From Candidatus Palauibacter polyketidifaciens (GTDB taxonomy: Bacteria; Gemmatimonadota; Gemmatimonadetes; Palauibacterales; Palauibacteraceae), in NCBI RefSeq assembly GCF_947581785.1, contig NZ_CANPVO010000040.1:50738-114737 (forward strand): a DNA stretch of 64,000 nucleotides, written 5' to 3'. How positions within the stretch are numbered: the first letter of the stretch is position 1; every line of letters begins with the position of its first letter. A program made the translations under genes and the position numbers. The notes under the pieces were generated by a model, which saw nothing but the letters and a program-made list of their open reading frames with translations, did not search any database and had not been told where the DNA came from. Below are positions 52,595 through 61,264 of the stretch, in pieces.

Positions 52595-55027
52595 ATGAAG
52601 AAGTTTGCGATCGCGGCTCTGGGAACGGCGGTGCTGTATCTCGCCGTCACGGGCAAGGATGCACCGCTGGGTGCGCCCTCGCACGCCCTTGCGGTTGCGC
52701 CCGCCCCGGACACGCTCGCGCACTCGGTCATCCAGACGGTGTGCACCCGCTGCCACAACGACTCGCGCAGGGCGGGCAATCGCTCCTTCCTCGAGTTCGA
52801 CGCCGCCGAGCCGCAGGCCGACCCCGAGACCGCCGAGCAGATGATCCGGAAGCTCCGGGCAGGCATGATGCCGCCGCCCGGCGTGCGGCGCCCGGACGAG
52901 GCGACGCTGACGGCAGTCGTCGAGGAACTCGAGACGCGCATGGACGGGGCCGCGCGTGCGAACCCGAACCCGGGGACGCGGACCTTCCAGCGCCTCAACC
53001 GCGCGGAATACCGGCGCGCGGTTCAGGATCTGCTCGACCTCGACGTCGACATGGAGGCGTTCCTCCCGACCGAGACGATCAGCGACAACTTCGACAACAT
53101 CGCCGACGTCCAGATGATGTCCGCGACGCTGATGGAAGGCTATCTGCGGGCGGCGAGCGAGATCAGCCGCATGGCGGTCGGCGATCCGGAGGCGGGCCCG
53201 CGCCAGGTCACCTACAAGGTGCCGAAGACGGCGTCGCAGGCGGTCCGCGCCGAGGGCGCGCCCTTCGGGACGCGGGGCGGGATCTCCGTCATCCACGTCT
53301 TCCCCGCCGACGGGGAGTACGTGTTCAAGATGGACATGCACCCCGGCCCGACGGGGTTCCTGTACGGGATGACCGCTCCGGATGAGAAGATCGAGGTCTC
53401 GGTCGACGGCGCGCGCGTGGCGCTGCTCGAGATCGATCCGTTCATGTCGGAGTCCGATCCGCAGGGGATGGTCATCGAGACGGAGCCGATCCACGTGCGG
53501 GCGGGGCCGCAGCGGGTGACGGCGGCCTTCCTGCTCAACGCGGAGGGTCCGGACAACGACCTCATCAAGCCGATCGACTACAAGCTGGCCGACTCGAACA
53601 TCGGCAGCGCCTACGGCGTGACGACGCTCCCGCACCTGCGCGACTTCCTCGTCACGGGTCCGTTCGCGGTCACCGGCATCTCGGAGACGCCGAGCCGCAA
53701 GCGGATCTTCTCCTGCCGGCCCACGGCGCCCGACGAGGAGCGGCCCTGTGCGCGGCACATCATCAGGACGCTGGCGGCCACGGCCTATCGCCGGCCGCTG
53801 GAGACGGACGATGTCGAAGACCTCATGGTGTTCTTCGATCTCGGCGTCGAGGAGGGCGGCTTCGAAGTCGGCATCCGCACCGCGCTCCAGGCGGTCCTCG
53901 CGAGCCCGCACTTCGTCTTCCGTCTCGAGGAGATGCCGGCGGACGTGGCTCCCGGAGACATCTACCGTCTGAGCGACATCGACCTCGCCACGCGGCTCTC
54001 GTACTTCCTGTGGGGCACGCACCCGGACGACGAACTCGTGGAGATGGCCGACGCGGGCCGCCTGTCGGACCCGGCGGTGCTGGAGGCCCAGGCGCGACGC
54101 ATGCTCGACGACCCGCGGTCGGAGGCCATGGCGACGCGCTTCGCCTACCAGTGGTTCCGCCTGCAGGACCTGGAGAAGATCCACCCGGACGCGCTGCTCT
54201 ATCCGTACTGGGACCACCGGCTCGTCGAGGCGATGCTGCAGGAGACGCAACTCTTCTTCGAGCATCTCCTGCGTTCGGACGCTTCATTCTTCGAACTGCT
54301 CACCGCGGACTACACGTTCGTGAACGAGCGTCTCGCGCGACACTACGGGATTCCGGACGTGACCGGGGAGGAGTTCCGCCGGGTCGGGATCCCCGACGAG
54401 GCGCGACGCGGACTGCTGGGTCACGGGAGCATCCTCACGCTGACCTCGCACGCGGACCGCACCTCGCCGGTCCTCCGCGGGAAGTGGGTGATGGAGGTCC
54501 TGCTCGGGACGCCGCCACCGCCTCCTCCTCCGGACGTGCCCGACCTCGAGGCGACGGACGAGGCGGAGGATGGGCGCTTCCTGACCGTGCGCGAACGGCT
54601 CGAGATGCACCGCTCGAATCCGGCCTGCCGGTCGTGTCACCGGGTGATCGACCCGATCGGCCTCGCGCTGGAGAACTTCGACGTGACCGGCGCGTGGCGG
54701 ATCAAGGACCAGGGCCGGACGGTGGACACGTCGGGCGAACTCTACGATGGGACCCCGATCCTGAGCGCGATGGATCTGAGGGCCGCGCTTCTTGATCGCG
54801 AGGACTCGCTCGTCCGGACGTTCATCGAGAATCTCATGGCCTACGCTCTGGGCCGCCGGATCGAACACTACGACATGCCCACGGTGCGGGAGATCGCGCG
54901 CGTGGCGGAGGCCGATGACTATCGGATGACATCGTTCATCATGGAGGTCGTGAAGAGCGCGCCCTTCCAGATGAGCGCCGTCGAGATGGTAGCCGAAGAA
55001 GATATCGACGCAGGCGGCGGGCACTGA
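52595..55027 (+). CDS. Exported DUF1587/1595/1592/1588/1585 haem protein
   Basis: 810 residues from ATG 52595 (GTGAGGTCCAC upstream). A signal helix (about 4-18) is followed by a haem motif CTRCH (50-54) of a planctomycete-type cytochrome c segment. Then come DUF1587 (about 130-193, FQRLNRAEYRRAVQDLLDL), a carbohydrate-binding-like region, DUF1595 (383-443), DUF1592 (457-585), DUF1588 (603-700) with a second CRSCH near 675, and DUF1585 (726-800). These domain trains are known from Planctomycetes and relatives, with no proven activity; a periplasmic oxidoreductase is likely. The DUF1552 gene follows 36 bp later. Confidence 0.92.
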   Translation: MKKFAIAALGTAVLYLAVTGKDAPLGAPSHALAVAPAPDTLAHSVIQTVCTRCHNDSRRAGNRSFLEFDAAEPQADPETAEQMIRKLRAGMMPPPGVRRPDEATLTAVVEELETRMDGAARANPNPGTRTFQRLNRAEYRRAVQDLLDLDVDMEAFLPTETISDNFDNIADVQMMSATLMEGYLRAASEISRMAVGDPEAGPRQVTYKVPKTASQAVRAEGAPFGTRGGISVIHVFPADGEYVFKMDMHPGPTGFLYGMTAPDEKIEVSVDGARVALLEIDPFMSESDPQGMVIETEPIHVRAGPQRVTAAFLLNAEGPDNDLIKPIDYKLADSNIGSAYGVTTLPHLRDFLVTGPFAVTGISETPSRKRIFSCRPTAPDEERPCARHIIRTLAATAYRRPLETDDVEDLMVFFDLGVEEGGFEVGIRTALQAVLASPHFVFRLEEMPADVAPGDIYRLSDIDLATRLSYFLWGTHPDDELVEMADAGRLSDPAVLEAQARRMLDDPRSEAMATRFAYQWFRLQDLEKIHPDALLYPYWDHRLVEAMLQETQLFFEHLLRSDASFFELLTADYTFVNERLARHYGIPDVTGEEFRRVGIPDEARRGLLGHGSILTLTSHADRTSPVLRGKWVMEVLLGTPPPPPPPDVPDLEATDEAEDGRFLTVRERLEMHRSNPACRSCHRVIDPIGLALENFDVTGAWRIKDQGRTVDTSGELYDGTPILSAMDLRAALLDREDSLVRTFIENLMAYALGRRIEHYDMPTVREIARVAEADDYRMTSFIMEVVKSAPFQMSAVEMVAEEDIDAGGGH

Positions 55028-55063
55028 GGGAGCCGCCCGGCGGACAGATCAGGAGGAGTGAGC

Positions 55064-56464
55064 ATGGAACTCATCACAGGTAAGCACATCTCCCGCCGCA
55101 TGGCCCTGAAGGGCGTGGGGGCGACGGTGGCGCTGCCGTTCCTCGATGCGATGCTGCCGGCCGGCCGGCTGTGGGCCTCGACGAAGTCGCTCACGGACGT
55201 GAAGCGGTTCGTGGCCATCGAGATGGTGCACGGCGCCGCCGGCTGCAACGAATGGGGTGCGTCGCAGTTCATGTGGTCGCCCGAGAAGGTGGGGCGCGAC
55301 TTCGACCTCACGCCGAGCAGCCTGAGCCCGCTCGAACCGTGGCGAGACTATCTGACGATCATCTCGAACACGGACATCGAGAACGCGGAGGCGAAGACGG
55401 CGAAGGAGATCGGCGGCGACCACTTCCGCTCCAGCGCCACCTTCCTCACGCAGGCGCACGCGAAGCAGACCGAGGGCTCCGACGTATTCGTCGGCACCTC
55501 GATGGACCAGCACTACGCGCAGCGTTTCGGACAGGACACGCCGATCCCCTCCATGCAGCTCTGCATCGAGAACGTGGACCAGGCCGGCGGGTGCGCGTAC
55601 GGCTACGCCTGCGTTTACACCGACACGATCAGCTGGGCGTCGCCCACGGAGCCGCTGCCCATGATCCGCGACCCGCGGGCCGCGTTCGACCAGTTGTTCG
55701 GGGCCGGGGGCACGGCGGAAGACCGGGCTCAGCGCCGGCGCACCGACCGCAGCATCCTCGACTGGATCATGGGAGAGGTCAGCGGCCTCAAGCGCGCGGT
55801 GGGGGCCACGGACCAGCGGCGGCTGGATCAGTATCTCGACAACATCCGCGAGATCGAGCGGCGCATCGAGCGCATCGAGGCGCACAACACGAGCGGCGAG
55901 ACGCGCGAGATTCCCGAGGCGCCGCCGGGCGTGCCGGATGACTTCGCCGAGCACGTTCGCCTCATGTTCGACCTGCAGGCACTGGCTTTCCAGTCGGACC
56001 TCACGCGGGTGTTCTCGTTCAAGCTGGGCCGCGACGGGTCGGGCCGCGTGTATCCGGGCAGCGGCGTGGACGCCGGCTTCCACCCGGCCTCGCACCACGG
56101 CGGCCGGGAGGAGCGGGTGATCGACTACGAGAAGATCAACCGCTACCACGTGAGCATGGTCCCGTACCTGCTCGAGAAGCTGGCCAGCATCGAGGAGCCC
56201 GACGGGAACCTGCTCGACAAGAGCATGATCCTGTACGGCTCGCCGATGGGCGACTCGAACCTGCACAACCACAAGCGTTGCCCGCTGTTCGTGGTCGGGA
56301 AGGCCGGCGGCGAACTTGAAGGCAACATGCACATCAAGGCGCCGGACGGGACGCCGATGGCCAACGTGATGCTGAGTCTGATGCACAAGCTCGGCCTGGA
56401 GGACATGGAGAGTTTCGGCGACAGCACCGGCGACTTCTCGTTCTCGGCGGTCGCGCAGGACTGA
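55064..56464 (+). CDS. DUF1552-family exported protein
   Basis: 466 residues from ATG 55064; AGGAGGAG lies 5 bp upstream. The N-terminus ISRRMALKGVGATVALPFLD is a Tat-type signal (SRRxxLKG). The body matches DUF1552, a relative of the DUF1501/alkaline-phosphatase superfamily: FVAIEMVHGAAGCNEWG, GGDHFRSSATFL and HPASHHGGREE carry candidate metal ligands, and MILYGSPMGDSNLHNHKRC ends the domain. DUF1552 genes regularly accompany DUF1592 genes, as here, so both probably act on the same extracytoplasmic substrate. The activity is unknown. Confidence 0.92.
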   Translation: MELITGKHISRRMALKGVGATVALPFLDAMLPAGRLWASTKSLTDVKRFVAIEMVHGAAGCNEWGASQFMWSPEKVGRDFDLTPSSLSPLEPWRDYLTIISNTDIENAEAKTAKEIGGDHFRSSATFLTQAHAKQTEGSDVFVGTSMDQHYAQRFGQDTPIPSMQLCIENVDQAGGCAYGYACVYTDTISWASPTEPLPMIRDPRAAFDQLFGAGGTAEDRAQRRRTDRSILDWIMGEVSGLKRAVGATDQRRLDQYLDNIREIERRIERIEAHNTSGETREIPEAPPGVPDDFAEHVRLMFDLQALAFQSDLTRVFSFKLGRDGSGRVYPGSGVDAGFHPASHHGGREERVIDYEKINRYHVSMVPYLLEKLASIEEPDGNLLDKSMILYGSPMGDSNLHNHKRCPLFVVGKAGGELEGNMHIKAPDGTPMANVMLSLMHKLGLEDMESFGDSTGDFSFSAVAQD

Positions 56465-56499
56465 GCCGCAGGGTCGGTCAGGGGGTCGGAGGCAGATCG

Positions 56500-58482
56500 A
56501 TGTTGAAGAGAATCGGCAAGGCCGGTCTTCGGGCCGGGGCCCTCGTCGCGCTCTGCGCGACCACTTTGTGGGCGGCCGCCGCGATGGACGCCCCCGTCGC
56601 GGAGGCGGCGGCGCGGGGAGACCTCGAGTCCGTGCGGACGCTCCTCCGCGACGGAGCGGATGTGAACGCGGCCCAGGGCGACGGAATGACCGCGCTGCAC
56701 TGGGCGGCCCTGCACGGCGACGCGGAGATGGTGTCCGTGCTCGTCTACGCGGGGGCCAACGCCGCGTCGACCACGCGCCTCGGCGCCTACACGCCGCTCC
56801 ACCTCGCGAGCCGGGACGGTCGGGCCGACGCGGTCACCCTCCTGCTCGAAGCCGGAAGCGATGCCAACGCGCTGACGACGACGGGCGCTACGCCGCTCCA
56901 CCTGGCGGCTGCCGGCGGGGACGTGCCGACCCTCACGAGCCTGCTCGGGGCCGGAGCCGAGGTCGACGCGCGAGAGAACTCGAACGGGCAGACGCCACTC
57001 ATCTTCGCGGCTGCCGCCGGCCGTCTCGAGGCTGTGCAAACCCTGATCGCGCACGGCGCGGACGTGTCGGTTGCGTCCCGCGTCCTGGACTTCGTCGAGA
57101 AGGCGCGCACCGACAGCGAGGCCCGGGGCCGTCGCCGGGAGGTTCTCACGGCGATTCGAAAGGCCGAAGCGGAGGCGCGCGGCGAGACCGTGGTGGCCGG
57201 CATCACCCGTACGGACACACCGTCCGGGCAGGAGCCGACCCGGCGCGAAGCCGCCGACCGAGCGGATCGGGACCAGACGGGCACGGCCCCCGCGACGGGT
57301 CAGGGTGCGGGTGCCAATCCCGGCCAGGAGACGCCGCCGCCGGAGTCCGAGGCCGCGCAGGGCGAGGATCCCCCCGAGCCCGCGGAAGAACCCGAGGAGG
57401 CTGAGGAAGCTGAGGAGGCCGCGGCCGAAGAAGAGTCCCCCGAAGCAGAGGAGGCTCCCGAAGAGACGACGCCTGCGCCGCGGCCGCTGAGCTACTCCGA
57501 CATCGTCGGCAAGCAGGGCGGCATGACCGCACTTCACTACGCGGTTCGCGAAGGCCACTTCGAGACCGTCAAGGCTCTCCTCGCAGCGGGCGCGGACATC
57601 GACGGACGGACGGGGGGCGATGAGAGCACGCCGCTCGTCGTCGCCACCGTGAACGGACACTACGACCTCGCCGGCTGGCTGCTCGAGCAGGGCGCGGACC
57701 CGAACCTGGCCAGCGAGGACGGCGTGGCCCCGCTGTACGCGACGATCGCCAACCGCTGGGCGCCCAAGGCGCTGTACCCGCAGCCCACCGCGTTCCGGCA
57801 GCAGGAACTCGACTACATGGAGCTGATGGAGATGCTCCTCGCCGCCGGGGCGGATCCGAACGCGCGTGTGAACACGCACATCTGGTACTCCGCGTATAAC
57901 TTCGACCTGCTGGGCGTGAACTTCAGCGGCGCGTCGCCCTTCTGGCGCGCCGCGAAGGCGCTCGACATCCCGGCGATGAGAATGCTCGTGGCGGCCGGGG
58001 CCGATCCGCACATGCCGACGAAGAAGGCTCCCGAGCGCCGACGCCGGTCCTCCGATGATGACGACGAGGAAGAAGATCCGAGTGGACTGCCGCCGGTCGA
58101 GGTCGGGGGTCCGGGCATCCCGCCGCTCGTCGCTGCCGCGGGATACGGCTACGGGCGCTCACGCACGGGCAACCAGCACCGGCATCGGCCCGATGAATGG
58201 ATGGCGACGGCTCGATACCTCGTTGACGAGCTGGGCGCGGACGTCAATGGCCGCGACTCGGATGGCTTCGGCGCGCTCCACTACGCCGCCGCGCGCGGCG
58301 ACAACGAGCTGATCGAGTACCTCGTCGGCAAGGGCGCCGACCCGCTGATCGTGGCCCGCAGCGGCCAGACGACGGTCGACATGGCGAACGGACCGATCCA
58401 GCGCGTGCAGCCGTTCTTCGAGACGATCGCCCTCCTCGAGGGCATGGGCGCGAAGAACAACCACAACTGCCTCAGCTGCTGA
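56500..58482 (+). CDS. Exported ankyrin-repeat protein
   Basis: 660 residues. A signal peptide (about 8-27) is followed by five ankyrin repeats at about 30-195 (MTALHWAALHGDAEMVSVLV, YTPLHLASRDGRADAVTLLL, ATPLHLAAAGGDVPTLTSLL). A highly acidic, Pro/Glu-rich linker (about 235-335) separates a second block at 345-650 (MTALHYAVREGHFETVKALL). Near the end an RRRRSSDDDDEEE stretch interrupts, and the protein closes with NHNCLSC. Ankyrin proteins bind partners; downstream of the DUF1592/DUF1552 pair it is probably their periplasmic scaffold. Its stop is 16 bp from the convergent VOC gene. Confidence 0.9.
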   Translation: MLKRIGKAGLRAGALVALCATTLWAAAAMDAPVAEAAARGDLESVRTLLRDGADVNAAQGDGMTALHWAALHGDAEMVSVLVYAGANAASTTRLGAYTPLHLASRDGRADAVTLLLEAGSDANALTTTGATPLHLAAAGGDVPTLTSLLGAGAEVDARENSNGQTPLIFAAAAGRLEAVQTLIAHGADVSVASRVLDFVEKARTDSEARGRRREVLTAIRKAEAEARGETVVAGITRTDTPSGQEPTRREAADRADRDQTGTAPATGQGAGANPGQETPPPESEAAQGEDPPEPAEEPEEAEEAEEAAAEEESPEAEEAPEETTPAPRPLSYSDIVGKQGGMTALHYAVREGHFETVKALLAAGADIDGRTGGDESTPLVVATVNGHYDLAGWLLEQGADPNLASEDGVAPLYATIANRWAPKALYPQPTAFRQQELDYMELMEMLLAAGADPNARVNTHIWYSAYNFDLLGVNFSGASPFWRAAKALDIPAMRMLVAAGADPHMPTKKAPERRRRSSDDDDEEEDPSGLPPVEVGGPGIPPLVAAAGYGYGRSRTGNQHRHRPDEWMATARYLVDELGADVNGRDSDGFGALHYAAARGDNELIEYLVGKGADPLIVARSGQTTVDMANGPIQRVQPFFETIALLEGMGAKNNHNCLSC

Positions 58483-58498
58483 CCGACCGACTCTCGGA

Positions 58499-58903
58499 CT
58501 AGTCGTCTCGCGGGAGGCGCTGGGAGACGGAGATGGGGTAGCCGTCGGGGTCTCGGAGTGTGAACTCGATGGAGCGGGCGTTCGGGTTCATGTGCGGTTC
58601 GTCGAGGCAGTCGGCCCCCATGGCGCGGGCGCGCTCGAAGACGGCCTGCGCGTCCTCCGTGTAGAAGTAGAGCAGGAGGCCTCGGCCGGGCGTCCCCTCG
58701 CGCGGGTCCGTCATGCCCGGGTGAGCCTTGAACTCGCGGTGGTGCAGCATCAGTTCGACGCTGCCATCCGGCGCCAGGAGCCGCTCGAAGTGATGTCCCC
58801 CCCGGCCGCTCACGAAGCCGAAGAGTTCGACGTACCAGGCTGAACTCGCCGCCACGTCCCGCACGACGAGCATGGGAGTGAGGCCTCCACCCGTCGCGGC
58901 CAT
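58499..58903 (-). CDS. VOC-family protein (glyoxalase/bleomycin-resistance fold)
   Basis: 134 residues. The two beta-alpha-beta-beta-beta units are visible: TPMLVVRDVAASSAWYVELF with GFVSGRGG and then LLLYFYTEDAQAVFERARAM, ending in EFTLRDPDGYPISVSQRL where the conserved Glu and Asp-Pro-Asp-Gly of VOC metalloenzymes lie. Such small proteins are dioxygenases, isomerases or drug-binding proteins; the role cannot be fixed. There is no signal peptide. It is on the strand of the copper monooxygenase-like gene, separated by 43 bp, and convergent with the ankyrin gene. Confidence 0.85.
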   Translation of the reverse strand: MAATGGGLTPMLVVRDVAASSAWYVELFGFVSGRGGHHFERLLAPDGSVELMLHHREFKAHPGMTDPREGTPGRGLLLYFYTEDAQAVFERARAMGADCLDEPHMNPNARSIEFTLRDPDGYPISVSQRLPRDD

Positions 58904-58946
58904 CGGCTTCGACCCTCGGCGCCCGGTTCCGGCTTCCGTCTGACGC

Positions 58947-60341
58947 TTAGCGGTTCGAGTTGTTTGTCTGAGCCGCCGCGGCGCGCCTCGCCTCCTCTCG
59001 GGCGGCGACGAGCGCCTCGAACTCCGGGGGATCGAGGTAGGTCACATCGACCCACAGGTGCGCCATCTCGTCCACCGTCCGATCCCCGTAGCCGACCCAC
59101 TGCTCATGGTCGGGGTTGTTCGGATTCTCGGCCGTGTTGTCGTGCCAGGCGGTGATGACGAGTGTCGTCCCCGCCGGAAGGAGCGGGGCGGCGTCTTCCT
59201 CGTAGATGTAGTTGATGTGCCAGTTCCACTGGAAGTTGTCGACCTGGTTGATCAACTCCTTGCGGCCGTCCGGGTAGATCGCCTCGAGGGACATGGCCTT
59301 GCCGCGCATGTGCATGTGCGGCTGGAAGTTCTCCAGGCGAGCGGGCCAGCGCAGGGTGTGGAAGTCCTGCGTGACCGCGATCTCGCCCGGCGGGATGTCG
59401 AGGCCCGTCCGGCCCGTGGCGTTGTAGATCATGAGCCGCGTGCGGTTCCGGGGCTCCTCGCCCTTGGGATAGAACCAGACGCCGAGTTCGACGTAGCTGT
59501 CTTCGACACGCTCGCCCATCGCGTGGAGGTGGACCTCCCAGCGGATCTGCGAGCCGGGGAGCATGATCTTGCCCGCGCCCTCGGGGAAGATCTCGCCCTC
59601 CTTGCCCACGGCCCACTCCATGAAGAGGTCCGGGCCGCCCATCGCGCCCCCGCGCGTGCTCGCCTCGACGATGCGGGCGCTCATGGGGCTCTCCTCCTCG
59701 TTCTGCTGGAGGAAGGCGAGGACGTGGTGCGTGATCGTGCGCCCATCGTTGCCCGCAGGCCTGATTTCGATGGCTTTCACCCAGCGGGGCTCCGTGATGC
59801 CGGTCGGCGTGACCGGCCGCCACCACTTGTCCATCGTCTCGGCTTCCAGCGTGTACGGCTCCGAGGCGATGATCAGATCCGGCTCCCCGAAGTCGGCCCT
59901 GAGGCGCCATTCGTTCGGATCGGGGAACTCGGCGGGCGGCGGCAGGTCCGCGGGGTCGCCCTCTACCCGGCCGCCATCGATCCACGCGACGATCGTCTCG
60001 ATCTCCGCGCTCGACAGGCTGCGGTCGTTCCTGAACTCCTGGATCCCGACCGTGGGGTCGAGGTGCCAAGGCGGCATGACGCGGTTCGAGACCTTCTCGC
60101 GGATGCCCGATGCCCAGCGGTAGGCGTCCCGGTACGTGAGGAGCGACATCGGGGCGATGGAGCCCTCCTGGTGACACTCCTGGCAGTTCGCCTGGAGGAT
60201 CGGCGCCACGTCCCGGTTGAAGGTCACGTCCCCGGACCCGTTCTCCTGCGCCCCCGCCGGCCCCGCGACGCCCAGGGCGCCGAGTGCCGCGCCGAACGCG
60301 ACGGCGGCTCGCTTCAGGGAAGTCGGATCGAACTGTCTCAT
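58947..60341 (-). CDS. Exported cytochrome c / copper type II monooxygenase-like protein
   Basis: 464 residues from ATG 60341 (GAGGAGAACG upstream; ATG 60344 also fits). The signal peptide ends near residue 32 (AGAQE). A c-type haem motif CQECH lies at 53-57, with MPPWH further on as a possible axial Met region. The C-terminal two-thirds has the pattern of copper type II ascorbate-dependent monooxygenase (PHM/DBM-like) domains: TITHHVLAFLQ, WEVHLHAMGE, LENFQPHMHMRGKAM and NWHINYIYEE, rich in HxH copper ligands. It may hydroxylate an unknown substrate in the periplasm. The next gene upstream starts at 61264, and the two are probably co-transcribed. Confidence 0.88.
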   Translation of the reverse strand: MRQFDPTSLKRAAVAFGAALGALGVAGPAGAQENGSGDVTFNRDVAPILQANCQECHQEGSIAPMSLLTYRDAYRWASGIREKVSNRVMPPWHLDPTVGIQEFRNDRSLSSAEIETIVAWIDGGRVEGDPADLPPPAEFPDPNEWRLRADFGEPDLIIASEPYTLEAETMDKWWRPVTPTGITEPRWVKAIEIRPAGNDGRTITHHVLAFLQQNEEESPMSARIVEASTRGGAMGGPDLFMEWAVGKEGEIFPEGAGKIMLPGSQIRWEVHLHAMGERVEDSYVELGVWFYPKGEEPRNRTRLMIYNATGRTGLDIPPGEIAVTQDFHTLRWPARLENFQPHMHMRGKAMSLEAIYPDGRKELINQVDNFQWNWHINYIYEEDAAPLLPAGTTLVITAWHDNTAENPNNPDHEQWVGYGDRTVDEMAHLWVDVTYLDPPEFEALVAAREEARRAAAAQTNNSNR

Positions 60342-60376
60342 CATCGTTCTCCTCACACCTCGTCGAATCCGCCCGG

Positions 60377-61264
60377 TTACGGGTTGACCACGACCCGGAG
60401 GAATCCGTTCGTCCAGCAGCATTGCGCGTGGCCGGCGGCGGATACACCGGAACCGTCGTTGGCGCGCACGCGCAGGATGTAGTCGCCCGGCTCACTGAAA
60501 GTGACCGGGGTTGCGGCTTCGGCTCCGCTGGCCGGGACACGGGCGGTGGGCTCGCCGAACGTCACGTCGCCCGGACCCTGGTGCTTGAACCACGTGAGAT
60601 TGACCGGCGAGCCGTCGCGGCTCCCCGCCACAAAGTGACTGCGTCCCACGCCGTCGTCCCGAACGTGGACGCTCACCTCGAGCGGTTCTCCGACCCGGGC
60701 CGTGAGGGGGGGTCCCCAGGCGCCGGCCGGTCCCGCGCCTTCATCTCCCGCTCCAAAGCGGAGGACCGGGGGCGTGTTCCCGTCTCCGGCTTCGCCCTTG
60801 AGCGCGTCGATCTGCCAGTCCCGGTGCACATGGCCCGGGACGCGGAGCGTCTGGCCGCGCATCTTCAGCGTCCAGTAGATCTTCCCCTCGCCGAGATCCG
60901 CCGGGACCCGGACGACGAACACGCCATAGTGGCGCCGCGGGGCGAACGAGGTGGGCTGCGTCCCGTGGAACTCCGCCGGCTCGATCGCGTTGTCCGGCCC
61001 CAGGGGCACCTCGATCGTCTCATCGAAGTTTCGGTTGAAGTAGCCGAACGAGAGCGACAGCGTGCCGTCCGCGTTCGGATACCAGCCCTCGTAGGCGGGC
61101 GTCACCGTCTGCCCCCGGCCGCTGGGATTGCCGAGCGGGACCTGGCCGGCAAGCGGTGCCGTATCGAGGCACAGCGCCGCCGCGAGCGCGGCGAGCGCCG
61201 GCAGCCCGTGGCGAACCCCCGCGTCGCTCTTGCCACGGGTTGCCAGGATCCGGGCAGGTCTCAC
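60377..61264 (-). CDS. Exported protein of unknown function, partner of the monooxygenase-like gene
   Basis: 295 residues. A signal peptide (about 20-40) ends near LAGQ. The sequence is strand-rich with conserved-looking segments (GWYPNADGTLSLSFGYFNRN, YGVFVVRVPADLGEGKIYW, HRDWQIDALKGEA) and a C-terminal Ig-like part (TFSEPGDYILRVRANDGSG) ending in QCCWTNGFLRVVV with two adjacent Cys. I do not recognise a family; similar proteins accompany monooxygenase-like genes in related genomes as far as I recall. Its start overlaps the stop of the creatininase at 61261 by 4 bp, so the set 62175 to 58947 is one operon. Confidence 0.7.
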   Translation of the reverse strand: MRPARILATRGKSDAGVRHGLPALAALAAALCLDTAPLAGQVPLGNPSGRGQTVTPAYEGWYPNADGTLSLSFGYFNRNFDETIEVPLGPDNAIEPAEFHGTQPTSFAPRRHYGVFVVRVPADLGEGKIYWTLKMRGQTLRVPGHVHRDWQIDALKGEAGDGNTPPVLRFGAGDEGAGPAGAWGPPLTARVGEPLEVSVHVRDDGVGRSHFVAGSRDGSPVNLTWFKHQGPGDVTFGEPTARVPASGAEAATPVTFSEPGDYILRVRANDGSGVSAAGHAQCCWTNGFLRVVVNP

